Below, piece by piece: positions 15,786 to 25,303 of a DNA stretch of 64,000 bases. The notes beneath the pieces were generated by a model that made no database searches, was not told the origin of the DNA, and saw nothing but the letters and a program-made list of their open reading frames with translations. The stretch is from the NCBI RefSeq assembly GCF_019145375.1, contig NZ_JAHSTX010000001.1:3385001-3449000 (forward strand). The letters are read 5' to 3'. Every line of letters starts with the position of its first letter. The stretch's first letter is position 1. The position numbers and the translations under genes are program-made. The stretch comes from Pseudomonas triticicola. Lineage in GTDB: Bacteria > Pseudomonadota > Gammaproteobacteria > Pseudomonadales > Pseudomonadaceae.

Positions 15786-17414
15786 ATGCACCGCAGGAAT
15801 TTGCTCAAAGCGTCCATGGCCATTGCGGCCTATACCGGTCTTTCCGCGTCGGGTCTGTTGGCCGCTCGCGCCTGGGCGGCCAATGGTGGCGCCGCCGATG
15901 GCGAGGCCCAGGCCTTCGATTTCGAAGCGTTGAAGCGTCAGGCCAAGCAGCTCGCCGGCAATGCCTATCAGGATACGAAACAGGTGTTGCCGCCAACCCT
16001 GGCGACCATGACTCCGCAGAATTTCAATGCGATCCGCTACGACGGCGAGCATTCCCTGTGGAAGGAAAACAAAGGTCAGCTGGACGTGCAGTTTTTCCAC
16101 GTCGGCATGGGTTTCCGTCAGCCGGTGCGCATGTACAGCGTTGATCCGAAGACGCGCATGGCGCGCGAGGTGCATTTCCGCCCGGCGCTATTCAATTATG
16201 AGAACACTTCGGTCGACACCCAGCAGCTCAAGGGCGATCTGGGTTTTGCCGGCTTCAAACTGTTCAAGGCACCGGAGCTGGATCGGCATGACGTGGTGTC
16301 GTTTCTCGGCGCCAGCTATTTCCGTGCGGTCGATGCTACTGGCCAATATGGCCTCTCCGCGCGCGGCCTGGCCATTGATACCTACGCGAAGAAGCGCGAA
16401 GAGTTTCCCGACTTCACCAAGTTCTGGTTCGAGACGCCGGACAAGAACGCCACGCGTTTTGTGGTCTACGCCCTGCTCGACTCGCCGAGCGCCACTGGCG
16501 CGTATCGCTTCGACATCGACTGCCAGGCCGAGCGCGTGGTGATGGAAATCGACGCGCACATCAACGCGCGTACCACCATCGAACAACTGGGCGTGGCGCC
16601 GATGACCAGCATGTTCAGCTGCGGCACCCACGAACGGCGCATGTGCGACACCATTCACCCGCAAATCCACGACTCCGATCGCCTGGCAATGTGGCGTGGC
16701 AATGGCGAGTGGATCTGCCGTCCGTTGAACAACCCGGCGACGCTGCAATTCAACGCATTTGCCGACAAGGACCCGAAGGGTTTCGGCCTGGTGCAGACCG
16801 ACCACGAATTCGCCAACTATCAGGACACTGTCGACTGGTACAGCAAGCGCCCGAGCCTGTGGGTAGAACCGACAACCGCCTGGGGCGAAGGCTCTATCGA
16901 TCTGCTGGAAATTCCTACGACCGGCGAGACGCTGGATAACATCGTCGCGTTCTGGACGCCGAAGAAACCCGTGGCTGCCGGTGATTCGCTGAACTACGGA
17001 TACAAGCTGTACTGGAGCGCGCTGCCACCGGTCGGCACGCCACTGGCGCGAGTGCACGCGACGCGTTCGGGCATGGGCGGTTTCACCGAGGGCTGGGCGC
17101 CGGGTGAGCACTACCCGCCAGTCTGGGCGCGCCGTTTTGCCGTCGACTTCACCGGTGGCGGCCTTGAGCGCCTGCCACAGGGCACCGGGATCGAGCCAGT
17201 GATTACCTGTTCCAACGGCAAGGTGCAGGACTTCAGCGTGCTGGTGCTGGATGACATCAAGGGTTATCGGATCCTGTTCGATTGGTACCCGACCAATGAC
17301 AGCGTCGAGCCAGTGGAACTGCGCCTGTTCATTCGCACCAATGACCGCACGTTGAGCGAGACCTGGTTGTACCAGTACTTCCCGCCGGCGCCGGACAAGC
17401 GTAAATACCCTTGA
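15786..17414 (+). CDS. opgD: Glucans biosynthesis protein D (OpgD/MdoD)
   Basis: The 542-residue periplasmic protein takes part in making osmoregulated periplasmic glucans. The N terminus [18 protein letters not shown] is a twin-arginine signal, matching the Tat export of OpgD. The OpgG/OpgD fold follows, with [29 protein letters not shown], and [21 protein letters not shown] start at ATG 15786 because it places the Tat signal at the N terminus; the open frame to 15744 adds nothing. The usual partner OpgH is elsewhere. It converges on the OYE gene across a REP pair and a bidirectional terminator. Confidence 0.95.
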   Translation: MHRRNLLKASMAIAAYTGLSASGLLAARAWAANGGAADGEAQAFDFEALKRQAKQLAGNAYQDTKQVLPPTLATMTPQNFNAIRYDGEHSLWKENKGQLDVQFFHVGMGFRQPVRMYSVDPKTRMAREVHFRPALFNYENTSVDTQQLKGDLGFAGFKLFKAPELDRHDVVSFLGASYFRAVDATGQYGLSARGLAIDTYAKKREEFPDFTKFWFETPDKNATRFVVYALLDSPSATGAYRFDIDCQAERVVMEIDAHINARTTIEQLGVAPMTSMFSCGTHERRMCDTIHPQIHDSDRLAMWRGNGEWICRPLNNPATLQFNAFADKDPKGFGLVQTDHEFANYQDTVDWYSKRPSLWVEPTTAWGEGSIDLLEIPTTGETLDNIVAFWTPKKPVAAGDSLNYGYKLYWSALPPVGTPLARVHATRSGMGGFTEGWAPGEHYPPVWARRFAVDFTGGGLERLPQGTGIEPVITCSNGKVQDFSVLVLDDIKGYRILFDWYPTNDSVEPVELRLFIRTNDRTLSETWLYQYFPPAPDKRKYP

Positions 17415-17441
17415 GGTTCTAAGGCGGCTGTTCTGGCGTCA

Positions 17442-17507
17442 TTCGCGAGCAGGCTCGCTCCCACAGAGGTCCGCATTCCTACCGTGGGAGCGAGCCTGCT
17501 CGCGAAG
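17442..17507. repeat. REP doublet (inverted pair)
   Basis: Two copies of the core, ATTCGCGAGCAGGCTCGCTC and its reverse complement, face each other across about 18 bp. The pair lies just after opgD. Confidence 0.9.
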
Positions 17508-17543
17508 AGGCCCGCCTGGACAACGCAAATTTCTGCCGAATAG

Positions 17544-17576
17544 AAAAGCCCCGACCATCACCGGCTCGGGGCTTTT
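17544..17576. terminator. Bidirectional terminator between opgD and the OYE gene
   Basis: AAAAGCCCCGA and TCGGGGCTTTT form an 11-bp stem with A and T runs on both sides, suiting the two convergent genes. Confidence 0.85.
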
Positions 17577-17592
17577 GTTCTTCAGCCTTCAA

Positions 17593-18699
17593 TCAATCAC
17601 GCAAATCCGACTCATGAATGGGCTGATCCCGATGGGTCGCGCGCTGATACTGCGCCGGCCACACTGCTTTGCGCCCACCCAGATCATCGTCGGCGTGCAG
17701 CGGCCAGTACGGATCGCGCAGCAGCTCTCGGGCGAGGAAAATGATATCGGCCTGACAGGTACGCAGAATGTGCTCGGCCTGGGCAGGCTCGGTAATCATG
17801 CCGACAGTGCCGGTGGCAATGCCTGACTCTTTGCGTACCCGCTCGGCAAAGCGCGTCTGATAACCGGGTCCGACCGGAATTTCCGCGTTTGCAGCTGTCC
17901 CTCCTGAAGACACGTCAATGAGATCGGCGCCCAGCGTGTGAAGGCGACGCGCCAGTTCCACGGTTTCGTCCGGATTCCAGCCGTCTTCGACCCAATCGGT
18001 CGCCGAGACGCGGACAAACACTGGCAGTTCCTCCGGCCATACCGCCCTCACCGCTTCAGTGACTTGCAGCACCAGGCGAATGCGATTTTCGAACGAACCA
18101 CCGTACTGATCGCGGCGTTGATTGCTCAGCGGCGAGAGAAACTGATGCAGCAGATAGCCATGCGCGGCATGCACCTCGACCACGCTGAACCCCGCCGTCA
18201 GCGCGCGTTTGGCCGCGTCGACGAAAGCCTGAATCACTTCGGCGATCTGCCCCTCATCCAGTTGCTTCGGTTGAGTGTGTTGCGGGTCGAAAGCAATCGG
18301 CGATGGCCCGACCGGGGTCCAGCCGCCATCCTCGGGTTTGACGCTGCCATGCTTGCCGATCCACGGCCGGTGGGTGCTGGCCTTGCGCCCGGCGTGGGCC
18401 AGCTGAATGCCGGCGACCGCGCCCTGGGCGGTGATGAAGCGAGTGATGCGTTGCAGCGGTTCGATCTGTTCGTCGTTCCACAGGCCAAGGTCTTCGGCGG
18501 TGATACGCCCGTCGGCGGTCACCGCCGTGGCTTCGGTGAAAACCAGACCGGCACCGCCCACCGCGCGGCTGCCCAGGTGAACCAGGTGCCAGTCGTTGGC
18601 CAGGCCGTCGACGCTGGAGTACTGGCACATCGGCGACACGGCGATGCGGTTGGGCAGGGTCAGTTGGCGCAGGGTAAAGGGTTCAAGCAGCAGACTCAT
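17593..18699 (-). CDS. xenA: Old Yellow Enzyme family NADH:flavin oxidoreductase (XenA/YqjM-like)
   Basis: A 368-residue FMN-dependent TIM barrel that reduces activated C=C bonds and nitro compounds. The start MSLLLEPFTLRQLTLPNRIA is the family N terminus. Cys25 in PMCQYSS matches the redox-tuning cysteine of XenA and YqjM. The substrate-binding pair His177 and His180 lies in VEVHAAHGYLLHQFLSP. AHAGRKAS and the C-terminal GMITEPAQAEHIL segment belong to the flavin site. Physiological substrate is unknown. It is close to xenobiotic reductase A in layout, so I use that symbol as a family label rather than a proven ortholog. Confidence 0.88.
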   Translation of the reverse strand: MSLLLEPFTLRQLTLPNRIAVSPMCQYSSVDGLANDWHLVHLGSRAVGGAGLVFTEATAVTADGRITAEDLGLWNDEQIEPLQRITRFITAQGAVAGIQLAHAGRKASTHRPWIGKHGSVKPEDGGWTPVGPSPIAFDPQHTQPKQLDEGQIAEVIQAFVDAAKRALTAGFSVVEVHAAHGYLLHQFLSPLSNQRRDQYGGSFENRIRLVLQVTEAVRAVWPEELPVFVRVSATDWVEDGWNPDETVELARRLHTLGADLIDVSSGGTAANAEIPVGPGYQTRFAERVRKESGIATGTVGMITEPAQAEHILRTCQADIIFLARELLRDPYWPLHADDDLGGRKAVWPAQYQRATHRDQPIHESDLRD

Positions 18700-18898
18700 G
18701 GGGCACCTCTCGAATCAGTGGGCAGGCTCCAGGGTTCTGTTTGAAAAGTCGACGAGTGACAGAAAAAGGGTACAGCGCCCGCCCCCGCGGGCAAGAATTC
18801 GACAAGACGTCACAAGGCCAATCAAGCAGTGCTTAGAGCCTAGTCGACAACCGGAGATGACGGAGGGTTCAGAGTAATTCAGTGTGTGAAAGGACGCT

Positions 18899-18961
18899 TT
18901 CGCGAGCAGGCTCGCTCCCACAAGGCAGCACCGTACCTGTGGGAGCGAGCCTGCTCGCGAA
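18899..18961. repeat. REP doublet (inverted pair)
   Basis: TTCGCGAGCAGGCTCGCTCC and its inverted copy lie 20 bp apart, immediately downstream of recJ. Confidence 0.9.
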
Positions 18962-18965
18962 TGGC

Positions 18966-20675
18966 TTAACGCGGTTCGATATGAGCAATCATCAACTGCA
19001 CAGTCTCGTTGCCACGAAACTCGTTGACGTCGAGCTTGTAAGCCAGTTCAACCCATTGAATCGTCGGGTTCGGCCACACATCGCGATCAATGCCAAACGC
19101 GATGCCATCGAGCTTCACCGAGCCGCATTCGCTTTTCAGCACCACTTTGAGATGCCGCTCGCCAACCACGCGCTGCTCGACCAGTTGAAACACACCGTGA
19201 AACAGCGGCTCGGGAAAATGCTGCCCCCACGGCCCGGCGTGGCGCAGGGCGCGGGCCAGTTCGAGGTGGAATTCTTCGACGGCCAGCGTGCCGTCCGACA
19301 ACATGCGCCCGGTGAGGTCTTCTTCGCGAAGTTGCCTGCGCACTTCAGCGTCGAAAGCCTCGGCAAACAAAGGAAAATTCTCCTGCGGCAAGGTCAGACC
19401 AGCGGCCATCGCGTGGCCACCGTACTTGGCGATCAGGTTCGGATGCTGCGCCGCGACCACGCTCAGCGCATCGCGAATATGGAAGCCCTGCACCGAGCGA
19501 CCGGAGCCCTTGAGCAGACCATCACCGGCATCGGCAAAAGCAATGGTCGGGCGGAAATAGCGCTCTTTCATGCGCGAAGCGAGAATGCCGATCACACCCT
19601 GGTGCCACTCCGGGTCGAACAGGCACAGACCGAACGGCATCGACTCGACCGGCAGATCCTTGAGCTGCGCCAGCGCTTCACGCTGCATGCCCTGCTCGAT
19701 GGATTTGCGATCCTGGTTCATGCCGTCCAGTTGCGCAGCCATTTCCCGCGCCAGATTGGCGTCGGCGGTGAGCAGGCATTCGATGCCCAGGCTCATGTCG
19801 TCCAGACGTCCGGCGGCGTTCAGGCGAGGGCCGACGATAAAACCCAAGTCGGTGGAAGTGATCCGCGCAGCCTCTCGCTTGGCGACTTCGAGAATCGCCT
19901 TGATCCCCGGCCGCGCCCGGCCGGCGCGAATCCGCTCCAGCCCTTGATGCACAAGAATGCGGTTGTTGGCATCCAGCGGTACCACGTCGGCGACGCTGCC
20001 CAGCGCCACCAGATCGAGCAGTTCGCCGATGTTCGGTTGCGGCTTGCTCTCGTACCAGCCGAGGCTGCGCAAACGCGCGCGCAACGCCATGAGTACGTAG
20101 AAGATCACCCCGACGCCGGCCAGCGCTTTGCTCGGAAACTCGCAGCCCGGCTGGTTCGGATTGACCAGCGCATCGGCCTGCGGCAGTTCATCGCCGGGCA
20201 AGTGGTGGTCGGTGATCAAAACCTTCAGTCCGGCGCGCTTGGCCGCCGCGACGCCTTCGACGCTGGAGATGCCGTTATCGACGGTGATCAATAGTTGCGG
20301 TTCACGGGTCAGCGCGACTTCGACGATTTCCGGCGTCAGGCCATAGCCGTATTCGAAACGGTTCGGCACCAGGTAATCGACATGCGCCGCGCCCAACAGG
20401 CGCAGGCCGAGTACACCGACGGTGCTGGCGGTGGCGCCGTCCGCATCGAAGTCGCCGACGATCAAAATGCGCTGGCGTTGCTCCAATGCCGTCACCAGCA
20501 GGTCAACCGCCGCATCAATGCCTTTGAGCTGCTGGAACGGGATCAAGCGCGCCAGACTTTTGTCCAGCTCCGCTTCCGATTGCACGCCCCGCGCCGCGTA
20601 CAGGCGGGTCAGCAGTGGCGGCAGATCACCGAGGAAAGGCAGCGTGGCAGGCAGTTGACGAGGTTCGATACGCAT
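18966..20675 (-). CDS. recJ: Single-strand-specific 5'-3' exonuclease RecJ
   Basis: The 569-residue DHH-family nuclease acts in recombination, mismatch and base-excision repair. Metal-binding motifs are visible in order: DFDADGATA, LITVDNGISS, ITDHHLPGD and GSVADVVPL. The DHHA1 domain shows KYGGHAMAAGLTL, and the OB-fold lies at the C terminus. Length matches other RecJ proteins. It is the lower gene of a pair with yaeQ (54 bp apart, same strand). Confidence 0.96.
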   Translation of the reverse strand: MRIEPRQLPATLPFLGDLPPLLTRLYAARGVQSEAELDKSLARLIPFQQLKGIDAAVDLLVTALEQRQRILIVGDFDADGATASTVGVLGLRLLGAAHVDYLVPNRFEYGYGLTPEIVEVALTREPQLLITVDNGISSVEGVAAAKRAGLKVLITDHHLPGDELPQADALVNPNQPGCEFPSKALAGVGVIFYVLMALRARLRSLGWYESKPQPNIGELLDLVALGSVADVVPLDANNRILVHQGLERIRAGRARPGIKAILEVAKREAARITSTDLGFIVGPRLNAAGRLDDMSLGIECLLTADANLAREMAAQLDGMNQDRKSIEQGMQREALAQLKDLPVESMPFGLCLFDPEWHQGVIGILASRMKERYFRPTIAFADAGDGLLKGSGRSVQGFHIRDALSVVAAQHPNLIAKYGGHAMAAGLTLPQENFPLFAEAFDAEVRRQLREEDLTGRMLSDGTLAVEEFHLELARALRHAGPWGQHFPEPLFHGVFQLVEQRVVGERHLKVVLKSECGSVKLDGIAFGIDRDVWPNPTIQWVELAYKLDVNEFRGNETVQLMIAHIEPR

Positions 20676-20729
20676 GGGGCGACGGAGGCTTCTCTTTGAT
20701 TCGTGGGAAATATCAGCGGTGTCGCGACC

Positions 20730-21272
20730 TCAGCCGCGCTCACCTTGCAGCCATTGCAACTGGACTTCGTGCTGACCGCGATCGTCGGTGACGAAGATCG
20801 TGCCTTCGCTGATCATCACGTCCCACTTGATGACGCGCGGCATGTCCTTGGCCAGGGTCTCCAGCACTTCCTGCGGGACGGCGGCGATGTTGACGTTTTT
20901 CAGGTTCTTGATCGCCGGGATCACCTTGGTTTCCCAGACACGCAGGCTGCCGTAGGCCAGCAGGCTGGTGCGTTCGGTGCGGCGCGAGCACCAGGTCAGG
21001 CGATCGGCATCCGGCTGGCCGACTTCGATCCAATGCAGGACACGGTCGTCCAGGCTCTTTTCCCACAAGGCCGGTTCATCCACGTCTGACAGACCACGGC
21101 CGAACGACAGCTGCTCGTTGTACCAGAGCGCGTAGGCCAGCAGCCGCACAGTCATGCGTTCTTCGGTTTCCGAAGGATGACGGGCGATGGTCTGCTTGAC
21201 GCTCTCGTAGACGCTGCGGTCGAGGTCGGTGAGGTTCAGTTCGAATTTGTAGGTAGTGGACGGCTGGGCCAT
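20730..21272 (-). CDS. yaeQ: YaeQ family protein
   Basis: The 180-residue protein begins MAQPSTTYKFELNLTDLDRS, the standard YaeQ start; an upstream TTG extension to 21305 is not needed. It carries the DUF1512-like PD-(D/E)XK-related fold typical of YaeQ, with ERMTVRLLAYALWYNEQLSF, RTERTSLLAYGSLRVWETKV and a C-terminal QWLQGERG. The cellular role is unknown; E. coli YaeQ was first reported as a transcription-related suppressor of rfaH loss. It lies just upstream of recJ on the same strand and is divergent from the CoA-transferase gene. Confidence 0.92.
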   Translation of the reverse strand: MAQPSTTYKFELNLTDLDRSVYESVKQTIARHPSETEERMTVRLLAYALWYNEQLSFGRGLSDVDEPALWEKSLDDRVLHWIEVGQPDADRLTWCSRRTERTSLLAYGSLRVWETKVIPAIKNLKNVNIAAVPQEVLETLAKDMPRVIKWDVMISEGTIFVTDDRGQHEVQLQWLQGERG

Positions 21273-21418
21273 GAACGGGCTTCTTGATACGAGGAAAGTC
21301 GGCAAGTCTAACCGATGCCACAGGCAATCATCGAATTGATGGCGATCCAGCTGCGGCGTCTGACAGCCGGCTATGTTAAAACCCTGTATCCGTTCAGCCT
21401 TGTCCTACAGGATTTCGC

Positions 21419-22618
21419 ATGCCGTTCACCAGCAAACCGCTCTCGGGTCTGAAAGTCATTGAATTGGGTACGTTGATCGCCGGGCCGTTTGCCTCGCGCA
21501 TTTGCGGCGAATTCGGCGCCGAGGTGATCAAGATCGAGTCGCCGGACGGCGGCGATCCCCTGCGCAAGTGGCGCAAATTGTACGAAGGCACCTCGTTGTG
21601 GTGGTTCGTCCAGGCGCGCAACAAGAAGTCGCTGACCCTCAATCTGAAACACCCGGACGGTTTGGCGATCCTGAAACAACTGCTGGGCGAGGCCGACATC
21701 CTCATCGAGAATTTCCGCCCCGGCGTCCTGGAAAAACTTGGTCTGAGCTGGGAAACCCTGCACGCACTGAACCCGAAACTGGTGATGGTGCGCCTGTCCG
21801 GTTTTGGTCAGACCGGGCCGATGAAGGACCAGCCAGGTTTCGGTGCGGTCGGCGAATCCATGGGCGGCCTGCGGTACATCACCGGTTTCGAAGATCGGCC
21901 ACCGGTGCGTACCGGGATTTCCATCGGTGATTCGATTGCCGCGCTGTGGGGCGTGATCGGTGCGCTGATGGCGCTGCGTCATCGCGAGGTCAATGGCGGG
22001 CTGGGCCAAGTGGTCGACGTTGCGCTGTATGAAGCTATCTTCGCGATGATGGAAAGCATGGTGCCGGAGTTCGACGTGTTCGGTTTCATCCGCGAGCGCA
22101 GCGGCAACATCATGCCGGGCATCACGCCCTCTTCGATCCACACCAGCGCCGACGGCAAGCATGTGCAGATCGGTGCCAATGGTGATGCGATCTTCAAACG
22201 CTTCATGCTTGTGATTGGCCGCGAAGATCTTGCCAGCGACCCGCTGCTGGCCAGTAACGACGGGCGCGACAGTCGCCGGGACGAGCTGTATGGCGTGATT
22301 GATCGCTGGGTCAATTCCTTACCGCTGCAGGCTGTTCTCGACTTGCTCAATCAGGCCGACGTACCGGTCAGCCGGATCTTCAGCGCCGAGGACATGTTCA
22401 ACGATCCGCAATATCTGGCGCGAGAGATGTTCCTGCATGCCAAGTTGCCGGACGGCAAGGACTTCAAGATGCCCGGCATCGTGCCGAAACTTTCCGAAAC
22501 CCCAGGTTCATCCGAATGGGTCGGGCCGCAGTTGGGCGAACACAATGCGCAGCTGCTTGGCGATCTGGGCTACGACGCTGCGCAAATCGCTCGGCTGCGC
22601 GAAGACGGGGCCATCTGA
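21419..22618 (+). CDS. CaiB/BaiF family CoA-transferase (class III)
   Basis: A 399-residue protein of the formyl-CoA transferase family, which moves CoA between carboxylic acids. The family start is clear (LSGLKVIELGTLIAGPFASR), followed by GAEVIKIESPDGGDPLRKWR, and the catalytic aspartate region LGEADILIENFRPGVLEKLG. GYDAAQIARLREDGAI is the usual C terminus. The substrate cannot be read from sequence, and neither neighbour is metabolic, so no pathway is assigned. Confidence 0.93.
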   Translation: MPFTSKPLSGLKVIELGTLIAGPFASRICGEFGAEVIKIESPDGGDPLRKWRKLYEGTSLWWFVQARNKKSLTLNLKHPDGLAILKQLLGEADILIENFRPGVLEKLGLSWETLHALNPKLVMVRLSGFGQTGPMKDQPGFGAVGESMGGLRYITGFEDRPPVRTGISIGDSIAALWGVIGALMALRHREVNGGLGQVVDVALYEAIFAMMESMVPEFDVFGFIRERSGNIMPGITPSSIHTSADGKHVQIGANGDAIFKRFMLVIGREDLASDPLLASNDGRDSRRDELYGVIDRWVNSLPLQAVLDLLNQADVPVSRIFSAEDMFNDPQYLAREMFLHAKLPDGKDFKMPGIVPKLSETPGSSEWVGPQLGEHNAQLLGDLGYDAAQIARLREDGAI

Positions 22619-22683
22619 GCAGCGCCGGGCGCTTCGGTTTTTCAAGCAACAAGCCGCGCACTGCGCAAACGCCGGGCAAAAGA

Positions 22684-22715
22684 AACCCCGAGAAGTGGGG
22701 AGACGACTCGGGGTT
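22684..22715. terminator. Candidate hairpin after the CoA-transferase gene
   Basis: AACCCCGAG and CTCGGGGTT form a 9-bp stem with a 14-nt loop, between two convergent genes. There is no T-run, so termination would be weak or Rho-assisted. Confidence 0.4.
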
Positions 22716-22840
22716 AAACGGGGTCTGCTTCGAGACCCGTAGCAGCAAGCGACAAGCACCGGAGCACAATGCTTGATCTCGCTGTTATGGGGTCTGACTG
22801 ACAGGGATGCAGGAAGGTTCCCACAAAAAATATTTCATCT

Positions 22841-23122
22841 TTACAGGGCCGGACGCTTGTCCAGAGCTGCATTGCGCAACGCCGCAATGACGCAGGGTTC
22901 CAGCCGTCCTTCGGCGATCATCACGTCACGGTGCAGGCCGTCCACCACGTCGGTCAGCAAGCGCTTGTCGCTCAACTGGGCCTGATTGAATTCGCGTTCC
23001 ACCACAATGGCGCCGCTGCTGTTCTTCAGCGTTACCAGACATTCACCATGGCTGCCGCGAGGGGTCAGCGTCACCTGATACGGGCTCAGAGCCTCACCGA
23101 GCAATAGACTGATACTTTCCAT
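22841..23122 (-). CDS. DUF3509 family protein
   Basis: The 93-residue cytoplasmic protein matches the small DUF3509 family found mainly in pseudomonads: MESISLLLGEALSPYQVTLT, then GECLVTLKNSSGAIVVEREF and DVVDGLHRDVMIAEGRL. The start at 23122 has GGAG 6 bp upstream; the upstream GTG at 23134 would place that site inside the gene. Function unknown. Confidence 0.82.
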   Translation of the reverse strand: MESISLLLGEALSPYQVTLTPRGSHGECLVTLKNSSGAIVVEREFNQAQLSDKRLLTDVVDGLHRDVMIAEGRLEPCVIAALRNAALDKRPAL

Positions 23123-23284
23123 CTCGATCTCCACTCAATAGTCCGAAAACACAGTGCCTGGGGCGTGTTCACATTAAATGACCACCGGCCCGAGAAGAAA
23201 GTTCTGCCTGTCGCGTCCCGACCTTGCGGGTCCTAGTCTGACAGAGCATGCACGGCGAAGATGACAGAAAAATATTCGCCGGTT

Positions 23285-23692
23285 TCAGGCCTCGATGAGC
23301 TCCTGCGGGGTGATCAGATAACTGTCCAGCAGACCTCTCATCAACACCGCCGAAACCGGCGTTTGCAGCCGTCCCAGCAGGCGCAGGCGTTGCTGGCGGA
23401 GCAGCGGCTCCAGATCACTCATCAAACTCTGCGCGACCGAGCCCAGCAGAATCAGGGCACGCGCCTCATGGTGCGCCGCCAGGTGATGAATCAAAGCCAG
23501 CCCATCGCCACCTTTGAGCTGCGGATCGCAAATGGCGATATCGACCGCGCCGCGATGCCCCAGTGAACTCAAGGCTGACGCTAGCGAAGGTGCGGTCAAT
23601 ACATCGTAGATGCCGATGGCATTGAGCATTTGATGCAATGCCATCAGCTGGAACGGGTTGGGTTCAAGAATCAGGACTTTAAGCGAGCGCAT
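23285..23692 (-). CDS. Degenerate response-regulator receiver protein
   Basis: The 135-residue protein keeps the receiver-like order of strands and helices (LKVLILEPNPFQLMALHQML, then AVDIAICDPQLKGGDGLALI). The acidic pocket is reduced: the usual DD pair is EP, and the expected switch lysine is not seen. The phosphorylatable aspartate could be the D of ICDPQ. There is no output domain. It lies 117 bp downstream of a truncated BvgS-like sensor, so the two are probably remains of one two-component locus, or a receiver that works as a protein-protein partner without phosphorylation. Confidence 0.75.
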   Translation of the reverse strand: MRSLKVLILEPNPFQLMALHQMLNAIGIYDVLTAPSLASALSSLGHRGAVDIAICDPQLKGGDGLALIHHLAAHHEARALILLGSVAQSLMSDLEPLLRQQRLRLLGRLQTPVSAVLMRGLLDSYLITPQELIEA

Positions 23693-23809
23693 GGGCGACC
23701 TCTGGAGCGATCATCGCGGACTCTCACCGCAGTTGTCGTTCACTCTAGGGCAGGCGTCTTAAGCCTCCCATCAGAAAAGTAGCCGCGTCTTGCAGGACAT
23801 TTCCCTTCT

Positions 23810-25183
23810 TTACGGCAGACAGCGACACCCGCTCTCGGTCCTGCGCTGAGTGATGTCGGTCCAGCCACCCAACAGGCCGCGCAATTTACCGTCACCGCTG
23901 TAAAACGGCACGGTCCACTGATAAACCTCGCGAGACCCGCCCTTGAACAGCAGCTGTCGTTTGCTGAAGCGCGACTTGCGGGTTTGCAACTGGGTGATGA
24001 ACTCATCGTGGAGCATGCGCGCGGTGGTTTCCGGAAACGCATCGACTTCGATCAGCAGGCGCCCCTGCATCTGGTCCAGGCGCACCGACAGTGCTTCCTC
24101 GTAACTGCGATTGCAGATGATCAAGCGCCCGTGCAGATCACGGACAAACACCGGATCCGGCATCGAATCGATCAGGGCGTGCTGAAAGGCCAGTTGATCA
24201 CCCAGCTCCTTTTCCGCTGCGCAGCGCAACTTGATCACGGCCGCCAGGCGTCTGTTCCACACTAGCGACAGCATCCCGAAAACGCCGATTACCCCCATCG
24301 CCCAGCATGCCCACTCGACCAGCCGTTCCCATACGGAGGGCACGGGAGGCGGCGAAACGCCCGCCAGCCACTTGAGACGAATCGCGCGCAACTCCGCCGC
24401 AGGGAACGCTTCCAGCGCCTTGTTGAGAATACTCAGTAGTTGCGGCATGCCTTTTCGTACAGCCAGATGATCGGCTTCCCACTTGCCCTCTACCAGGGCA
24501 CCGACCTTGAGCATGCCCAACGGATAGAGCTGCGCGCCGATTTCGTTTTCGATGGTTGCGTAGGCTTCACCACTCTCGACCAGCGCCCGCGCTTCGGCAT
24601 AGGTTTTCACCGAGCGTATTTCAATCGACGGATAATCGCGCCGAATCCCATCCTCCAGGGCATGACGGGCGGGCAGCACCAGAACGCGCTTGGCCAGTTG
24701 CTCGAAAGACTCCACCCGCGGGGTATTGGCATGTCCGACAAAAACCCAGCCTGCCCCTCCAAAAGCATGACTGAAATCGAGAAACGCCTTGCGATCATCA
24801 CTCATGGCCAAGGTCGTACTGATGTCCGCGACCCCGCTTTGCAGGCGATCGAGCATATGGTCGGTAGAGAACGATTCCTGGTGCTCGAATTGCAGGCCGG
24901 TCATTGCGCTGACGCGCTTGAGCACATCGTTGTTAAGACCGCTCCACTGGCCATGTTCGTCCTGAAACAGGTACAACGGATATTGCACCGATGCCACCGT
25001 CACTCTGGGGTTGTCACGTATCCATTGCTGCTCGTGCGCATCCAGCTCGATAGCCTGGACACTGGCTGACGCATTGGCCTGATCGAGTGCCATTTGCGCT
25101 GCCACGCCGCTGTGTGTCCACCCCAGCACCGCCAACAAAAACAACCAGCCCAGTGCCGGTTTCAAACCTCTGTAAAACAGCAT
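23810..25183 (-). CDS. BvgS-like sensor lacking its kinase domains (probably truncated)
   Basis: I start at ATG 25183 because AAGGAA lies 6 bp upstream. The 457-residue product has a signal/anchor segment (LKPALGWLFLLAVLGW), a periplasmic solute-binding type 3 domain from about residue 58 (VASVQYPLYLFQDEHGQWSG) to 280, a membrane segment at about 291-312, and a PAS domain at 328-450 (LIDSMPDPVFVRDLHGRLII, GLLGGWTDITQR). In BvgS/EvgS proteins the kinase, receiver and HPt domains follow here. Instead the frame ends eleven residues later at ESGCRCLP, and no kinase remnant is visible in the next 117 bp. A 3' deletion is the simplest reading. Confidence 0.8.
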   Translation of the reverse strand: MLFYRGLKPALGWLFLLAVLGWTHSGVAAQMALDQANASASVQAIELDAHEQQWIRDNPRVTVASVQYPLYLFQDEHGQWSGLNNDVLKRVSAMTGLQFEHQESFSTDHMLDRLQSGVADISTTLAMSDDRKAFLDFSHAFGGAGWVFVGHANTPRVESFEQLAKRVLVLPARHALEDGIRRDYPSIEIRSVKTYAEARALVESGEAYATIENEIGAQLYPLGMLKVGALVEGKWEADHLAVRKGMPQLLSILNKALEAFPAAELRAIRLKWLAGVSPPPVPSVWERLVEWACWAMGVIGVFGMLSLVWNRRLAAVIKLRCAAEKELGDQLAFQHALIDSMPDPVFVRDLHGRLIICNRSYEEALSVRLDQMQGRLLIEVDAFPETTARMLHDEFITQLQTRKSRFSKRQLLFKGGSREVYQWTVPFYSGDGKLRGLLGGWTDITQRRTESGCRCLP

Positions 25184-25253
25184 TGCCATTTCCTTCGTGA
25201 TCGACTCACCCGTCCTTCGTGGGTGAAAACCCGAGCAGTGTGGCAGCAGAAAC

Positions 25254-25279
25254 AAAAAAGCCCGTCAGGAGACGGGCTT
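25254..25279 (-). terminator. Terminator of thrC
   Basis: On the minus strand GCCCGTC, loop TCCT, GACGGGC is followed by TTTTTT, 24 bp after the thrC stop. Confidence 0.88.
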
Positions 25280-25303
25280 CAAAATGTGACAGCTTTTACT
25301 GGC

